DNA of 64,000 nt from Saccharopolyspora erythraea (GTDB lineage Bacteria; Actinomycetota; Actinomycetes; Mycobacteriales; Pseudonocardiaceae): contig NZ_CP054839.1 of NCBI RefSeq assembly GCF_018141105.1, positions 2,232,001 to 2,296,000 on the forward strand. Reading direction: 5' to 3'. Both the position numbers and the translations under genes were made by a program. Shown piece after piece: positions 1-9,128 of this stretch. The first letter of the stretch is position 1. Every line of letters begins with the position of its first letter. The notes below the pieces were generated by a model, which saw nothing but the letters and a program-made list of their open reading frames with translations, had not been told where the DNA came from and made no database searches.

Positions 1-2229
1 ACCGCGGAGGAGATCTCCTGGCTGATGCACCGCTCGTGCTCGCTGGGACTTCCCGCTCCGCGGAACCTGCCCGCCGTGCCGGGCTCGGCATGGGAACCCG
101 AGGACCTCGCGTCGTTCACCGACGCCTCGGACATGCACCAGGAGCCCTATTCGCCGACCGTGACGGTGCGCGGGCGCACCGGTTCCAACGCAGGCGTCAC
201 CCGGCACGTCGCGGTCCTGACGGTCGGCCAGACCCACGGGCTGCAGATCCCGGAGATCGACGACCCGTGGATGCAGCACTCCGACCGGCTGCCCGCTCCG
301 GTGGAGTGGTCGGCGCGGATCTACGTGCGGCGCCCCGAGGACGTCGGCGGTGAGCTCCAGCGCCAGATGAACAAGGTGCGCTCGCAGGTCCGGCACTACA
401 CCGAGGAACACGGCCTCGAACCGCCGACCTCGCTGGCCCGCCAGGCGGGCCGGGTGCTGGAGATCGACGACGAGATGACCTCCGGCTTCACCGCATTGGC
501 CACCCGGGTCCGCTCGTGGTGGCGGCTGGCGGTGTCTGGCCCGACCGAGCGCGACGCGCTGCGCCTGGCCCAGCAGATCCTGGACCTGTACAAGCCGAAG
601 GTGGCCATCGAGCACCCCGAGGCGCAGTACGCGATGGCCCGCGAGTTCATCCCCGGCGAGCCGCTGGCCAACGCCGCCTACCTGCGCCGCGGCTCGGTGG
701 TGTGGGCCGCCGCCGCGGTACCGCAGGCCACCGCCGAGGTCGGCGACCGGCGCGGCATCCTGCTCGGCGAGACCTGCACCGCGACCCGGCGCCCGGTGGC
801 GTGGGACCCGTGGATGGCCCAGGAGGTCCGCGACGCCTCCGGTCTGACCGCCATGGTCGCCGGCCTCGGTGGCGGCAAGTCCTTCCTCGGCGGCGGAACC
901 GTCTACAAGACGCTGCGTTCGGGCGCGCACTGGACGCTGCTGGACCCGTCGGGTCCGCTGGCCGAGCTGTGCGAGCTGCCCGAGCTGCGGCCGTACGCGC
1001 GCCCGATCAACCTGCTCAACGCCCAGCCCGGCATCCTCAACCCGTACCGCGTGGTCGCCGAGCCCGAACTGGAGCACTTCGTCGACGAGGACGACCCGGA
1101 GCGCAGCTGGCGCCGCGAACGCGCGCTGGCCGCCGCGACCCGCCGTCGGCTCGTGCTCGACGTGCTCACCGGTCTGCTGCCCTACGAGGTCGCCCGGCTG
1201 CCGCAGACCCGGATCGTGCTGCTGCGCGCGGTCCGCGCGGTAGGCGGCAGGCCCGACGCCCACCCGGGCATGGTCTTCGAGGCGCTGCGGCGCGACGCCA
1301 GCGAGCACCACGAGCACGCCGTCGTCGTCGCCGACTTCCTCGACGAGATCCGCGAGCGGATGTCGCTGCTCATCCCGGAAGCCGACGCCGACCCCTACTC
1401 GGAGCGGCGCGAGGACCGGCTCACCGTGCTGACCATGGCCGGTCTGACGCTGCCCAAGGACGGCGTCGGCCGCGAGCACTGGACCGACGCCGAGGCGCTC
1501 GGCGTCGAGATGCTCAACCTCGCGGCGTGGCTGACCCAGCGGTCCATCTACGAGCGGCCCAAGAACGAGCGCAAGGGCGTCTGGATCGACGAGGCGTTCT
1601 TCCTCTCCGAGGTCCCGACCGGGCGCGTGCTGATGAACCGCTTCGCCCGGGACTCCCGGAAGTGGAACGTCCGGGTCCTGCTCTCCAGCCAGATCCCCGC
1701 CGACTTCCTGCGCATCCAGGGCTTCGTGTCGCTGCTGGACTCGGTGTTCATCGGGCGCCTCGACGACGAGCAGGCGCAGGCCGACGCCCTGCGGCTGCTG
1801 AAGGTCCCGGTCGGCGCGGGCTACGAGCAGGTCGTGGCGGCGCTGGGCCGCCGTCCCGGCCCCGCGCGCAACAGCACCGAGCGCGACCGCGCGCCGAGGC
1901 AGTTCATCTTCGGCGACGGTGCGGGCGGCGTGGAGAAGATCCGCATCGACTTCAGCGGCCCGCACCTGGAGCACCTGCGCGACGCGCTGGACACCACACC
2001 GGCGAGCGACGGCGACGAAGGCGAGCGCCGGGCGTTGAAGGGCTCGGACAACGTCGCCAACTCCGACGCCTCGACGGCGGGCCTGGCACCCGTCGACGAC
2101 GAGGATTACCCGGAGGACATCGACGCCTTCGACGAGCTCGAGCTGGAAACCGTCGGCATCGGCAACGAGCGACGCGGTGAGCGCCCCGGCCACAACCCGG
2201 GCGAACGAGGTGGAGACGACGTCCGGTGA
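1..2229 (+). CDS. VirB4/TraC-like conjugation ATPase, 5' end outside window
   Basis: The frame is open from base 1, so the true start lies upstream. At least 742 codons are present. A Walker A-like loop (AGLGGGKS, near codon 290 counted from base 1) and a Walker B segment (GVWIDEAFF, near codon 526) mark a P-loop ATPase of the VirB4/TraC type that energises type IV secretion. After Walker B comes the usual pattern of a segment rejecting alternative conformers (RKWNVRVLLSSQIP). The C-terminal 60 residues are acidic and probably disordered. The stop overlaps the start of the next gene by 4 bp, so the two are translationally coupled. Family assignment rests on motifs and neighbours. The specific system (plasmid, ICE or chromosomal) cannot be read from this end alone. 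Confidence 0.8.
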   Translation, partial: TAEEISWLMHRSCSLGLPAPRNLPAVPGSAWEPEDLASFTDASDMHQEPYSPTVTVRGRTGSNAGVTRHVAVLTVGQTHGLQIPEIDDPWMQHSDRLPAPVEWSARIYVRRPEDVGGELQRQMNKVRSQVRHYTEEHGLEPPTSLARQAGRVLEIDDEMTSGFTALATRVRSWWRLAVSGPTERDALRLAQQILDLYKPKVAIEHPEAQYAMAREFIPGEPLANAAYLRRGSVVWAAAAVPQATAEVGDRRGILLGETCTATRRPVAWDPWMAQEVRDASGLTAMVAGLGGGKSFLGGGTVYKTLRSGAHWTLLDPSGPLAELCELPELRPYARPINLLNAQPGILNPYRVVAEPELEHFVDEDDPERSWRRERALAAATRRRLVLDVLTGLLPYEVARLPQTRIVLLRAVRAVGGRPDAHPGMVFEALRRDASEHHEHAVVVADFLDEIRERMSLLIPEADADPYSERREDRLTVLTMAGLTLPKDGVGREHWTDAEALGVEMLNLAAWLTQRSIYERPKNERKGVWIDEAFFLSEVPTGRVLMNRFARDSRKWNVRVLLSSQIPADFLRIQGFVSLLDSVFIGRLDDEQAQADALRLLKVPVGAGYEQVVAALGRRPGPARNSTERDRAPRQFIFGDGAGGVEKIRIDFSGPHLEHLRDALDTTPASDGDEGERRALKGSDNVANSDASTAGLAPVDDEDYPEDIDAFDELELETVGIGNERRGERPGHNPGERGGDDVR

Positions 2230-4187
2230 CCGCAGTGCTGATCGTGACCGGGGTGGTGATCGCCGCCGTGCTTCTCCGGGCGCGGCGACGATCGAGCCGT
2301 GCGCCGGGGGCCGCCCGGCCGGTGCCGCGCAGGCGCGGCGCGCTGGCGGTGGTGGTCGCCCTCGTCGGCATCCAGGCCCTGATCGGCGCCCCGGCCACCG
2401 CCCAGGGCTTCGACTGCAAGGAAGCGCCCAACCCCGAACGCCCCGGCTCCGGCATGGTCGGCGCCATCGACCCCGCCCCGATGGGAACCGGGTATCCGGG
2501 TAGCGCCTACGACGAAGTCGGTTACGCCGGTCTGGTCTGGCACAACTACGACCTCGGCTGCGGGCCGCAGGGTGTGACCAACCCCAACGCGATCGTCGAC
2601 ACCTGGCTCGGCAACGAGCTGTTCAACCTTGGCAAGAACCTCGTCGGTGCGACCAACGGGCTGCACTACACCCTGCTCAACGGCGACCTGATGGACCCGT
2701 TGGACGAGGTGATCGCCACCGGCACGGTCGCGCTGTACGACAGCGTCTTCACCCCGTGGTTCGGTGTGGTCGCGCTGCTCCTGGCGGTGCTGCTGTTCCG
2801 CTACATCTGGCAGGGCGATCTGGCCACCATCGGCAAGAAGGGCATGTGGGCGCTGGCCGGGCTGTGGTTCGCCTCGGCCACCTACCTGACGCCGCTGGTC
2901 TACACCCACGCCCTCGACGACGTGGTGATAACCGGGACTTCCGCGGTGCAGGCCGGTTTCCTGCGCGAGGTCGGCATCGACGAGAGCAATGCACTCCCGA
3001 CGTTGCTGCACGACCAGGTGGTCTACAACAACTGGCTCCGCGGTGAGTTCGGCTCGCCGGACACCCCGCAGGCGCAGCAGCTCGGTCGCGAGCTGCTGCG
3101 AGCGCAGGCGTGGACGAAGGAAGAGGCCAGAACCGGCGCGGACGCCGGTTCGCCGGAGGCCAAGAAGCAGGCGTTCGAGGACGTCGCGGGCAAGATGGGC
3201 AGCGCCTACGGCTACTTCCAGGGCATCGACGGCAGCCGGACCGGTGCCGGGATGCTCGCCATGGTGCAGGGATTCGCGTTCGCGTCGTTCCAGTTGCTGG
3301 CGAAGGCGGCGATCCTGCTCGCGCAGGTGTTGCTGCGGGTGGTGATCCTGGCCGGCCCGCTGATCGGCCTGGTGGCCTTGCTCTACCACCAGATACTGCG
3401 CGCCGTCGGGCGGGTCGCGGGTGCGGCGCTGCTCAACGTGGTGATGATCTCGGCGATGGCCGGGCTGCACACCCTGATCCTCACCTGGGTCTTCAACCCC
3501 ACCCGCGGGTTCTCGGCGCTGACGCAGATCCTGCTCGCCAGCCTGGTGACGCTGGTCTTCCTGATGGTGGGCAAGCCGATCCGCCGGATGGGCCAGATGG
3601 TCGAGCTGTCGGTGGGCGGTGTCGGCGGCTCGACGCCGCGCATGTCGGGCAGCGTCTTCTCCCGGTTCCGCGGTCGCGGCGGCAGCGGCAAGGACGGCGG
3701 CGAGTCCGGCGGCGACTTCTGGGAGACGATCCGCAGCGGTGGCGGGGCCGACGACGAGTCCGGTGGTGGCGAGCAGCGCAGGCGGCGCCCGGAGGCGCTG
3801 CTGCCGTCGTCGGTGGTCGCCACGGCGCACCGCCTCGACCGCGACACACCGCCGGGCGACGCCGACGCCGCGCCAGGTGCGCGGGCGTTGCCCGCGCCGG
3901 GGACGCGCGCCGAAGCCCGCCGCCCCGGCGGCTACCGGGCCAGCTACGCGCTCCCGGAAGGTGCGGGCCAGAGCCGGGTAGTCGACACCAACCCGGTGGC
4001 GGATGCCAAGTGGGACGGAAATGAGGACGATCCGGTGCTGATCCCGTCCCGCACCGACAACGCCGCGCTGCCCGGCCCCGCCGAACAGCCCGGTCCGCGC
4101 CGCGCGGAGATGGAAGTGGTGGCCGGACGGCCCGTCTACGTCGTCTACCGGCCGTCGCGGGGGCTGGAGGTGGCCGATGGCGGCTGA
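2226..4187 (+). CDS. Polytopic T4SS-like membrane protein (TrbL/VirB6 position)
   Basis: A 653-residue protein starting at a GTG that overlaps the preceding stop. There are hydrophobic segments at about residues 2-17, 40-58, 177-195, 207-225, 355-388, 398-423 and 431-448. The loop between the second and third segments carries paired cysteines (C64, C112). The last 200 residues are Gly/Ser/Arg/Pro-rich and probably cytosolic and disordered. Many membrane spans plus a long soluble tail, directly after a VirB4-like ATPase, is the layout of the inner-membrane channel subunit of Gram-positive type IV systems. The role is inferred from position and topology; I recognise no catalytic motif. Confidence 0.65.
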   Translation: MTAVLIVTGVVIAAVLLRARRRSSRAPGAARPVPRRRGALAVVVALVGIQALIGAPATAQGFDCKEAPNPERPGSGMVGAIDPAPMGTGYPGSAYDEVGYAGLVWHNYDLGCGPQGVTNPNAIVDTWLGNELFNLGKNLVGATNGLHYTLLNGDLMDPLDEVIATGTVALYDSVFTPWFGVVALLLAVLLFRYIWQGDLATIGKKGMWALAGLWFASATYLTPLVYTHALDDVVITGTSAVQAGFLREVGIDESNALPTLLHDQVVYNNWLRGEFGSPDTPQAQQLGRELLRAQAWTKEEARTGADAGSPEAKKQAFEDVAGKMGSAYGYFQGIDGSRTGAGMLAMVQGFAFASFQLLAKAAILLAQVLLRVVILAGPLIGLVALLYHQILRAVGRVAGAALLNVVMISAMAGLHTLILTWVFNPTRGFSALTQILLASLVTLVFLMVGKPIRRMGQMVELSVGGVGGSTPRMSGSVFSRFRGRGGSGKDGGESGGDFWETIRSGGGADDESGGGEQRRRRPEALLPSSVVATAHRLDRDTPPGDADAAPGARALPAPGTRAEARRPGGYRASYALPEGAGQSRVVDTNPVADAKWDGNEDDPVLIPSRTDNAALPGPAEQPGPRRAEMEVVAGRPVYVVYRPSRGLEVADGG

Positions 4188-4221
4188 GTCCGGGCCGGGG
4201 ATCTGAGGAGGGGAGCAGCCG

Positions 4222-4800
4222 ATGCCGATTCGCACGCACCGCGGCCGCGCCGCGGTGTACCGCAGGCTGTGGGGCTGGCCGTTGCGCTCGCCCAGGCACC
4301 TCGTCACCGCGCTGGTCGTGCTGGGGGTGCTGGTCGTGTTGATCGGGTTCCTGCTGCCCGAACCGCCGCCGAACCGCTACCAGGGTGCCGACAGGCCGAT
4401 CGCCCAGAGCGAGCGGCCGTTACCGCCGTCCACGCGCAGGCCCGCGCCGCCGACGTTCTCGGTGCCGCAGGCCGCGCCGCCGCCGACCGCGCCCGACCCG
4501 GCCGGCCTGGCCGTGGTCGACGCTTGGGGACGGGCGTGGGTCAACCACCCGCCCGGCACCTCCAAGCAGCAGTGGCTGGACGGGCTGCGCCAGTACACCA
4601 CCGACGAGTTCCTGCCCGTGATGGAGTCCGTCGAGCCGGCCAACGTGCCGTCGACGGCAGTCACGGGCCCGCCCGTGGCGGTCGAGTCGCGCCGGACGTC
4701 GATGGACGTGCGGCTGCCGACCAACGCGGGCGACCTGAACGTGACCGTGATCAAGACTCCGGCGGGATGGCGCGTCTCCCAATACAGCAAGGTGGACTGA
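4222..4800 (+). CDS. Bitopic membrane protein in the VirB8/TcpC position
   Basis: A 192-residue protein preceded by an excellent ribosome binding site (GAGGAGGGGAG). A basic N-terminus is followed by one transmembrane helix at about residues 30-50, a proline-rich linker (about 52-95) and a compact C-terminal domain of about 95 residues. Cytosolic start, single span and small extracellular domain is the architecture of VirB8/TcpC scaffolds. Its place between the channel-like protein and the wall hydrolase fits that role, but this is inference, because I see no diagnostic motif. The following gene starts 1 bp after its stop. Confidence 0.55.
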   Translation: MPIRTHRGRAAVYRRLWGWPLRSPRHLVTALVVLGVLVVLIGFLLPEPPPNRYQGADRPIAQSERPLPPSTRRPAPPTFSVPQAAPPPTAPDPAGLAVVDAWGRAWVNHPPGTSKQQWLDGLRQYTTDEFLPVMESVEPANVPSTAVTGPPVAVESRRTSMDVRLPTNAGDLNVTVIKTPAGWRVSQYSKVD

Positions 4801-4801
4801 C

Positions 4802-6049
4802 ATGCGCAAACTCGTGGTGGCGATCGTCCTGCTCGCGGGTTTCGCAGGTCTGGTCGGAGTGGGTGCGCTGACGGCACTGCTGGCGGGCAGCGGGGGCCGC
4901 GGGCAGGGCTGGTCGGACTGCGCCGCCGACCTGGGACCGTGGGGTGACGGCGCCGGACGCGGCGAGCAGGACGCTGGCACGCTGAACGACCACTCGGTCG
5001 ACGTCGTCAAGCGGATCATCGAGATCGGCAAGCAGCGCAACCTGCCGCCGCGCGCGTGGCAGATCGCGATCCAGGCGGGCAAGACCGAGTCCAACCTGAC
5101 CAACGTCAACTACGGCGACCGCGACTCGCTGGGCATCTTCCAGATGCGGCCGTCGATGGGCTGGGGCAGCGTCTCGCAGGTCACCGACGTCGACTATTCG
5201 ATCAACAAGTTCTACGACGTGCTGATGGCGGTCCCGGACTGGGAGGAGATGCGCCCCGGCACCGCGGCCCAGCGGGTGGAGCGCTCGGCTTACCCGCTGC
5301 GCTACCACCGGTGGGAGCCGATGGCCGCGCACCTGGTGAGCGTGGAGGGCCAGGTCGAGGGGTTCAGCGGCTGCGAGAACATGCCGTCGGCGGGCGTGCT
5401 GGCGGGGCAGGCCATCAGCTTCGCCGACGACCAGCTCGGCAAGCCCTACGTGTGGGGCGCGGCGGGCCCGTCCGCGTTCGACTGCTCGGGTCTGACGCAG
5501 ATGGCGTGGAAGGCCGCGGGGGTCACGATCCCCAAGCACTCGCAGGCCCAGTACCACGAGGGTGGGAAGAAGGTGCCGCTTTCCCAGGCACAGCCCGGTG
5601 ACCTGGTGTTCTGGGGCTACGGACGGGATCCGGACAGCGTGCACCACGTGGCGCTGTACCTGGGCGACAACGAGATCCTGCACGCCCCGCAGCCCGGGGA
5701 GAACGTCGAGCGCACCAAGATGTGGGACGGCGGCGAGCTGCTGCCGATGGTGGTCCGACCGGCCCCCGACCAGCCCGCGCCGCAGCCGTCCACGCCGACG
5801 GCGCCGGTCGCCGACTCGCCGGGACAGCCGGGCGGCGACGCGCCGCCGGTGCTCGACGCGCAGGTGCCCGACGAGCCCGGCGCGGGTCAGCCCGGCTCCG
5901 ACGCACCGGGTGCGGGCGAACCGGACTCCAACGCGCCGGGAGCGGACGCGCCGGCTCCAGGCGAGCCCGGCGCCCCGGCCCCAGGCGACCCGTCTCCGGG
6001 CACGCCGGACGACGCCGCCGGGGTACCCGGGCCGGGCACCGGCAGGTGA
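4802..6049 (+). CDS. NlpC/P60 peptidoglycan hydrolase with N-terminal lysozyme-like region
   Basis: A 415-residue exported protein. A signal-anchor at about residues 5-28 is followed by a lytic-transglycosylase-like segment (KTESNLTNVNYGDRDSLGIFQ, split here as KTESNL and GIFQM motifs, about residues 97-115). The NlpC/P60 domain (about residues 200-315) contains the catalytic Cys in FDCSGLTQ and His in VHHVALYLG. The last 90 residues are a low-complexity PG/AP/DAPG repeat tail, probably a wall spacer. Two peptidoglycan-cutting modules in one exported protein match the VirB1-like hydrolase of Gram-positive conjugation systems, which opens the wall for the channel. RBS AAGGTGG lies about 8 bases upstream. 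Confidence 0.85.
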   Translation: MRKLVVAIVLLAGFAGLVGVGALTALLAGSGGRGQGWSDCAADLGPWGDGAGRGEQDAGTLNDHSVDVVKRIIEIGKQRNLPPRAWQIAIQAGKTESNLTNVNYGDRDSLGIFQMRPSMGWGSVSQVTDVDYSINKFYDVLMAVPDWEEMRPGTAAQRVERSAYPLRYHRWEPMAAHLVSVEGQVEGFSGCENMPSAGVLAGQAISFADDQLGKPYVWGAAGPSAFDCSGLTQMAWKAAGVTIPKHSQAQYHEGGKKVPLSQAQPGDLVFWGYGRDPDSVHHVALYLGDNEILHAPQPGENVERTKMWDGGELLPMVVRPAPDQPAPQPSTPTAPVADSPGQPGGDAPPVLDAQVPDEPGAGQPGSDAPGAGEPDSNAPGADAPAPGEPGAPAPGDPSPGTPDDAAGVPGPGTGR

Positions 6050-6116
6050 GAATTCGCCGGCAGCGCCTGCGCGCCGGACCAGGGGAACGGGCCTTGTCGA
6101 AAGGTGGCCAGACGTC

Positions 6117-6572
6117 ATGTTCACGCCAGATCCCATTCCGCGGCCGAGCGGTCCGCCCGCGTCGAGCACCCCCCTCGGGGACTACCTCTCCAGAGCGCAC
6201 CACGGCGTCGACAGCGGTTACGTGACGCTGCCGCGTTCCCTGGCCGAGGCGATGCCGCTGCCGTGGCAGCAGCAGATGCGCCACCTGCTCGCCGAGTTCC
6301 ACCAGGCGTACGGGCACCTGCAGTGGCCGGTCTACCGGGTCGTGCCCTCCCGCTACGAGCGGCTGGTCGACCTCGACGACGACCAGCTCGCCGAGGTCGG
6401 CTGCACGGTCGAGGTGGACGACTCCGGTGAGCTGGAGTACCGGATGCGCGACGGCCGCCGGATCGAGGACCCGGAGACCCACCAGGTTCTGGTGTCCTGC
6501 CTGGACCCCATTCCGAGGCAGCAGCCGGGCGGTCAGCAGCCCGCCCCGAGGCCCGCCCCACCGGCCTGGTGA
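6117..6572 (+). CDS. Small hypothetical protein at the end of the T4SS-like operon
   Basis: A 151-residue soluble protein. The ATG at 6117 is chosen because AAAGGTGG sits 9 bases before it. It opens with a Pro-rich stretch, then has an alpha/beta-looking core (LPRSLAEAMPLPWQQQM to YRMRDGRRIEDPE). There are no membrane segments and no catalytic motif I recognise. It lies 67 bp downstream of the wall hydrolase on the same strand, so it may be the last gene of that operon. Confidence 0.6.
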   Translation: MFTPDPIPRPSGPPASSTPLGDYLSRAHHGVDSGYVTLPRSLAEAMPLPWQQQMRHLLAEFHQAYGHLQWPVYRVVPSRYERLVDLDDDQLAEVGCTVEVDDSGELEYRMRDGRRIEDPETHQVLVSCLDPIPRQQPGGQQPAPRPAPPAW

Positions 6573-6654
6573 CGGCGCTGCTCCGCCCGGGTGAGGTGGG
6601 GTTGCACCGACTCAGGTGCGTGACATGCGCGTTGCGGCATGCGAGGCTCGACGC

Positions 6655-6840
6655 ATGGCCCGTGGAGGTTGGTACTTCTGCTTGAAGCATCAGCAGGTCG
6701 AGCCGGCGGCGGGATGCCGCGCGGCCGACCGCTTGGGTCCTTATCCGGACCGGGAGACCGCGTCTCGGGCACTTGAGATAGCCCAGGAGCGCACCAAGGC
6801 GGCCGACGAGGCCGAGCGGCGCTGGAACGAGGGGGACTGA
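6655..6840 (+). CDS. Small conserved actinobacterial protein
   Basis: A 61-residue protein with start MARGGWYFCLKHQ, chosen at 6655 because GAGGCT at 6643-6648 looks like a -10 box with only 6 bases to the ATG (leaderless). It has two cysteines (FCLKH and GCRAAD) and a charged helical C-terminus rich in Ala/Glu/Arg. The pattern WYFCLKHxxVEPxxGCRAxDRLGPYPD looks familiar from short conserved actinobacterial hypotheticals, but no function is known to me. An upstream in-frame ATG at 6616 is an alternative start. It ends 6 bp before the RNB-domain gene. Confidence 0.6.
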   Translation: MARGGWYFCLKHQQVEPAAGCRAADRLGPYPDRETASRALEIAQERTKAADEAERRWNEGD

Positions 6841-6846
6841 GTTCCG

Positions 6847-8319
6847 GTGGCGGCGGCACAGGTACCACAGGGTGGCACCGGTGTTGCCGCCGCCGATCGG
6901 CTGCCCGGCCGGGTCCTCCGGCCGCGGGCCGGGGAGTTCGACTTCGGCACCATCCGCGCTGAGCTGGGGCTGCCCGTCGACTTCCCGACCGCCGCGCTGA
7001 GCGAGGTCGAGCGGACCGTGGCGCAACCGGTCCTCGACGGGGCCCGCGCGGACGCGACCGGGCTGCCGCTGGTCACGGTGGATCCGCCCGGGGCCAAGGA
7101 TCTGGACCAGGCGGTGCTCGTGCGGCGTCGTGCGCGCGGATACCGGGTCCATTACGCGATCGCCGACGTCGCGGCTTTCGTCCCGCCCGGTGGGGCGCTG
7201 GACGCAGAGGTCCGCAAGCGCGGTCAGACGCTGTACCTGCCCGACGGCAACGTCCCGCTGCATCCGACGCTGCTGTCGGAGGGCGCGGCGAGCCTGCTTC
7301 CGGACCAGGTGCGGCCCGCCGTGCTGTGGACGATCGACCTCGACCACGAGGGCGTTCCGGCGCGGGTCGACGTCCGCCGCGCGTTGGTGCGCTCGGTCGC
7401 CCGGCTCGACTACGACGGCGTCCAGCGCACGCTGGCCGAGGGCACCGCGCACCCGTCGATCGAGCTGCTGCCCGAGGTGGGCCGGTTGCGGCGGGAGCAG
7501 GCCGTGCTGCGCGGGGCGATCGAGCTGGGGCTGCCGGAGCAGCAGGTGGAGTCCGACGGGGCAGGCGGCTGGCGGCTGGTGCTGCGGCCGAGGCTGGTCG
7601 TCGAGGAGTGGAACGCCGAGATCTCGCTGCTAACCGGCATGTGCGCGGCGGAGATGATGATCTCGGCGGGTGTCGGTGTGCTGCGCACGGTGCCGGACCC
7701 GGAGCCGGAGACGGTGGCCGGGTTGCGGCGTTCGGCGGCGCGGCTCGGCGTGGAGTGGCCCGAGGGCAAGCCGCCCGCCGCGGCGCTGGCGGGGCTCGAC
7801 CCGGTCCGGCCGGAAGCGCTCGCGGTGCACGTCGCGGCGACCCGCCTGCTTCGCGGCGCGGGCTACACCGCCTTCGGCGACGGCGCCCCGGTGAAGTCCG
7901 GCCACGCGGGGATCGGAGCCTCCTACGCCCACGTCACGGCGCCGCTGCGGCGGCTGGTCGACCGCTACAGCGCCGAGGTGTGCCTGGCGGTGAGCACCGA
8001 CCGGGAAGTACCGGAGTGGGTGCGCGAGGCGTTGGCGCACCTGCCGTCGGTGATGGGCGGCTCCGACCGGGTCGCCGGTCAGGTCGAGCGGGCCTGCATC
8101 GCGCAGGCGCAGGCGTGGGCGCTGGCGGACCGGGTCGGGGAGGAGTTCCCGGCGACCGTGCTGCGCGCGGCCAACGGCGTCGAGGGCGAGGTCTTCGTCG
8201 CCGACCCGCCGGTCATCGCCCGTTGCGTGGGCGACGGCTTCGGCGAGGGGCAGCAGGTCCGAGTGCGGTTGACGGCGGCCGACGCGGACCGGCGCGACGT
8301 CGCGTTCGAAGTGATCTGA
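6847..8319 (+). CDS. RNB-domain 3'-5' exoribonuclease (short RNase II/R-like)
   Basis: A 490-residue protein with GTG start. The RNB catalytic signature DPPGAKDLDQAV at residues 79-90 supplies the metal-binding aspartates of RNase II/R enzymes. Further family landmarks are YAIADVAAFV, the arginine-lysine segment KRGQTLYLPDG, and the HAGIGASYAHVTAPLRRLVDRY segment (given here as HAGIGASYAHVT and PLRRLVDRY). The protein is shorter than RNase R (about 700-800 residues) and lacks obvious N-terminal cold-shock domains; the C-terminal 60 residues could form a small S1-like fold. Probably processive degradation of unstructured RNA in the cytoplasm. Confidence 0.85.
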   Translation: MAAAQVPQGGTGVAAADRLPGRVLRPRAGEFDFGTIRAELGLPVDFPTAALSEVERTVAQPVLDGARADATGLPLVTVDPPGAKDLDQAVLVRRRARGYRVHYAIADVAAFVPPGGALDAEVRKRGQTLYLPDGNVPLHPTLLSEGAASLLPDQVRPAVLWTIDLDHEGVPARVDVRRALVRSVARLDYDGVQRTLAEGTAHPSIELLPEVGRLRREQAVLRGAIELGLPEQQVESDGAGGWRLVLRPRLVVEEWNAEISLLTGMCAAEMMISAGVGVLRTVPDPEPETVAGLRRSAARLGVEWPEGKPPAAALAGLDPVRPEALAVHVAATRLLRGAGYTAFGDGAPVKSGHAGIGASYAHVTAPLRRLVDRYSAEVCLAVSTDREVPEWVREALAHLPSVMGGSDRVAGQVERACIAQAQAWALADRVGEEFPATVLRAANGVEGEVFVADPPVIARCVGDGFGEGQQVRVRLTAADADRRDVAFEVI

Positions 8320-8406
8320 TCCACACCGCGGCGCGGTAGCGGATTCCCCGGCGCCCGTCGATCGTTGGGAACCAGAGCATCGACGTAGATCGGAAAGGGG
8401 CCCGCG

Positions 8407-9072
8407 GTGGCTGACGTGCGCGAGATGACGGTTGGGGTGCTCGGTGGTACCGGGGCGCAGGGCAAGGGGCTGGCGATCCGGTGGGCCAGGGCTGGCCTGA
8501 AGGTCGTGATCGGCTCGCGCAGCTCCGAGCGCGCCCAGCAGGCGGCGGCCGAGATCGCCGGAATCGCGGGTGGTGACGTGACCGGCCAGGACAACGCCGG
8601 TGCGGCGGCGGTGTCCGACATCGTGCTGCTGGCGCTGCCCTGGGACGGCCATGCCGAGACGCTGACCGCGTTGCGCGGTGAGCTGGCGGGCAAGATCGTG
8701 ATCGACTGCGTGAACCCGCTCGGGTTCGACAAGCAGGGCCCCTACGCCCTGGAAGTGCCTGAGGGCAGCGCGGCGCAGCAGGCCGAGCGCTTGCTGCCGG
8801 ACTCGCGGGTCACCGCGGCGTTCCACCATGTCTCGGCGGTGACCCTGGCCGACCTGGATGTCGCCGAGGTCGACCTGGACGTGCTTGTCCTCGGCGACGA
8901 CCGGGAAGCCACCGACGTCGTTCGCGCGCTCGCCGACGTCATCCCCGGCGTTCGCGGCGTCTACGGCGGACGGCTGCGCAACGCCCACCAGGTCGAGGCG
9001 TTGACGGCGAACCTGATCGCGATCAACCGCCGCTACAAGGCCCACGCCGGTCTGCGCATCACCGACATCTGA
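8407..9072 (+). CDS. npdG: F420:NADP+ oxidoreductase
   Basis: A 221-residue Rossmann-fold protein. The GTG start at 8407 follows AAAGGGG at a good distance. Residues 8-19 (TVGVLGGTGAQG) form the dinucleotide loop, and VIGSRSSERA provides the NADPH 2'-phosphate contact. FHHVSAVTLADLD and the C-terminal NLIAINRRYKAHAG are typical of NpdG/Fno. The enzyme passes hydride between NADPH and coenzyme F420, giving F420H2 for reductases such as the LLM-class protein at 49256. It appears monocistronic. Confidence 0.88.
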   Translation: MADVREMTVGVLGGTGAQGKGLAIRWARAGLKVVIGSRSSERAQQAAAEIAGIAGGDVTGQDNAGAAAVSDIVLLALPWDGHAETLTALRGELAGKIVIDCVNPLGFDKQGPYALEVPEGSAAQQAERLLPDSRVTAAFHHVSAVTLADLDVAEVDLDVLVLGDDREATDVVRALADVIPGVRGVYGGRLRNAHQVEALTANLIAINRRYKAHAGLRITDI

Positions 9073-9128
9073 CGGCGGTTTGTGACCGCCTGGGCTCGCG
9101 GGCAGCATGGGAGCCGGAGGTGGTGTTC

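Noticed and set aside
5762-6049. Tandem DNA repeat in the tail of the NlpC/P60 gene
   Set aside because: The tail is a Pro/Gly/Ala low-complexity linker without a regular DNA period.
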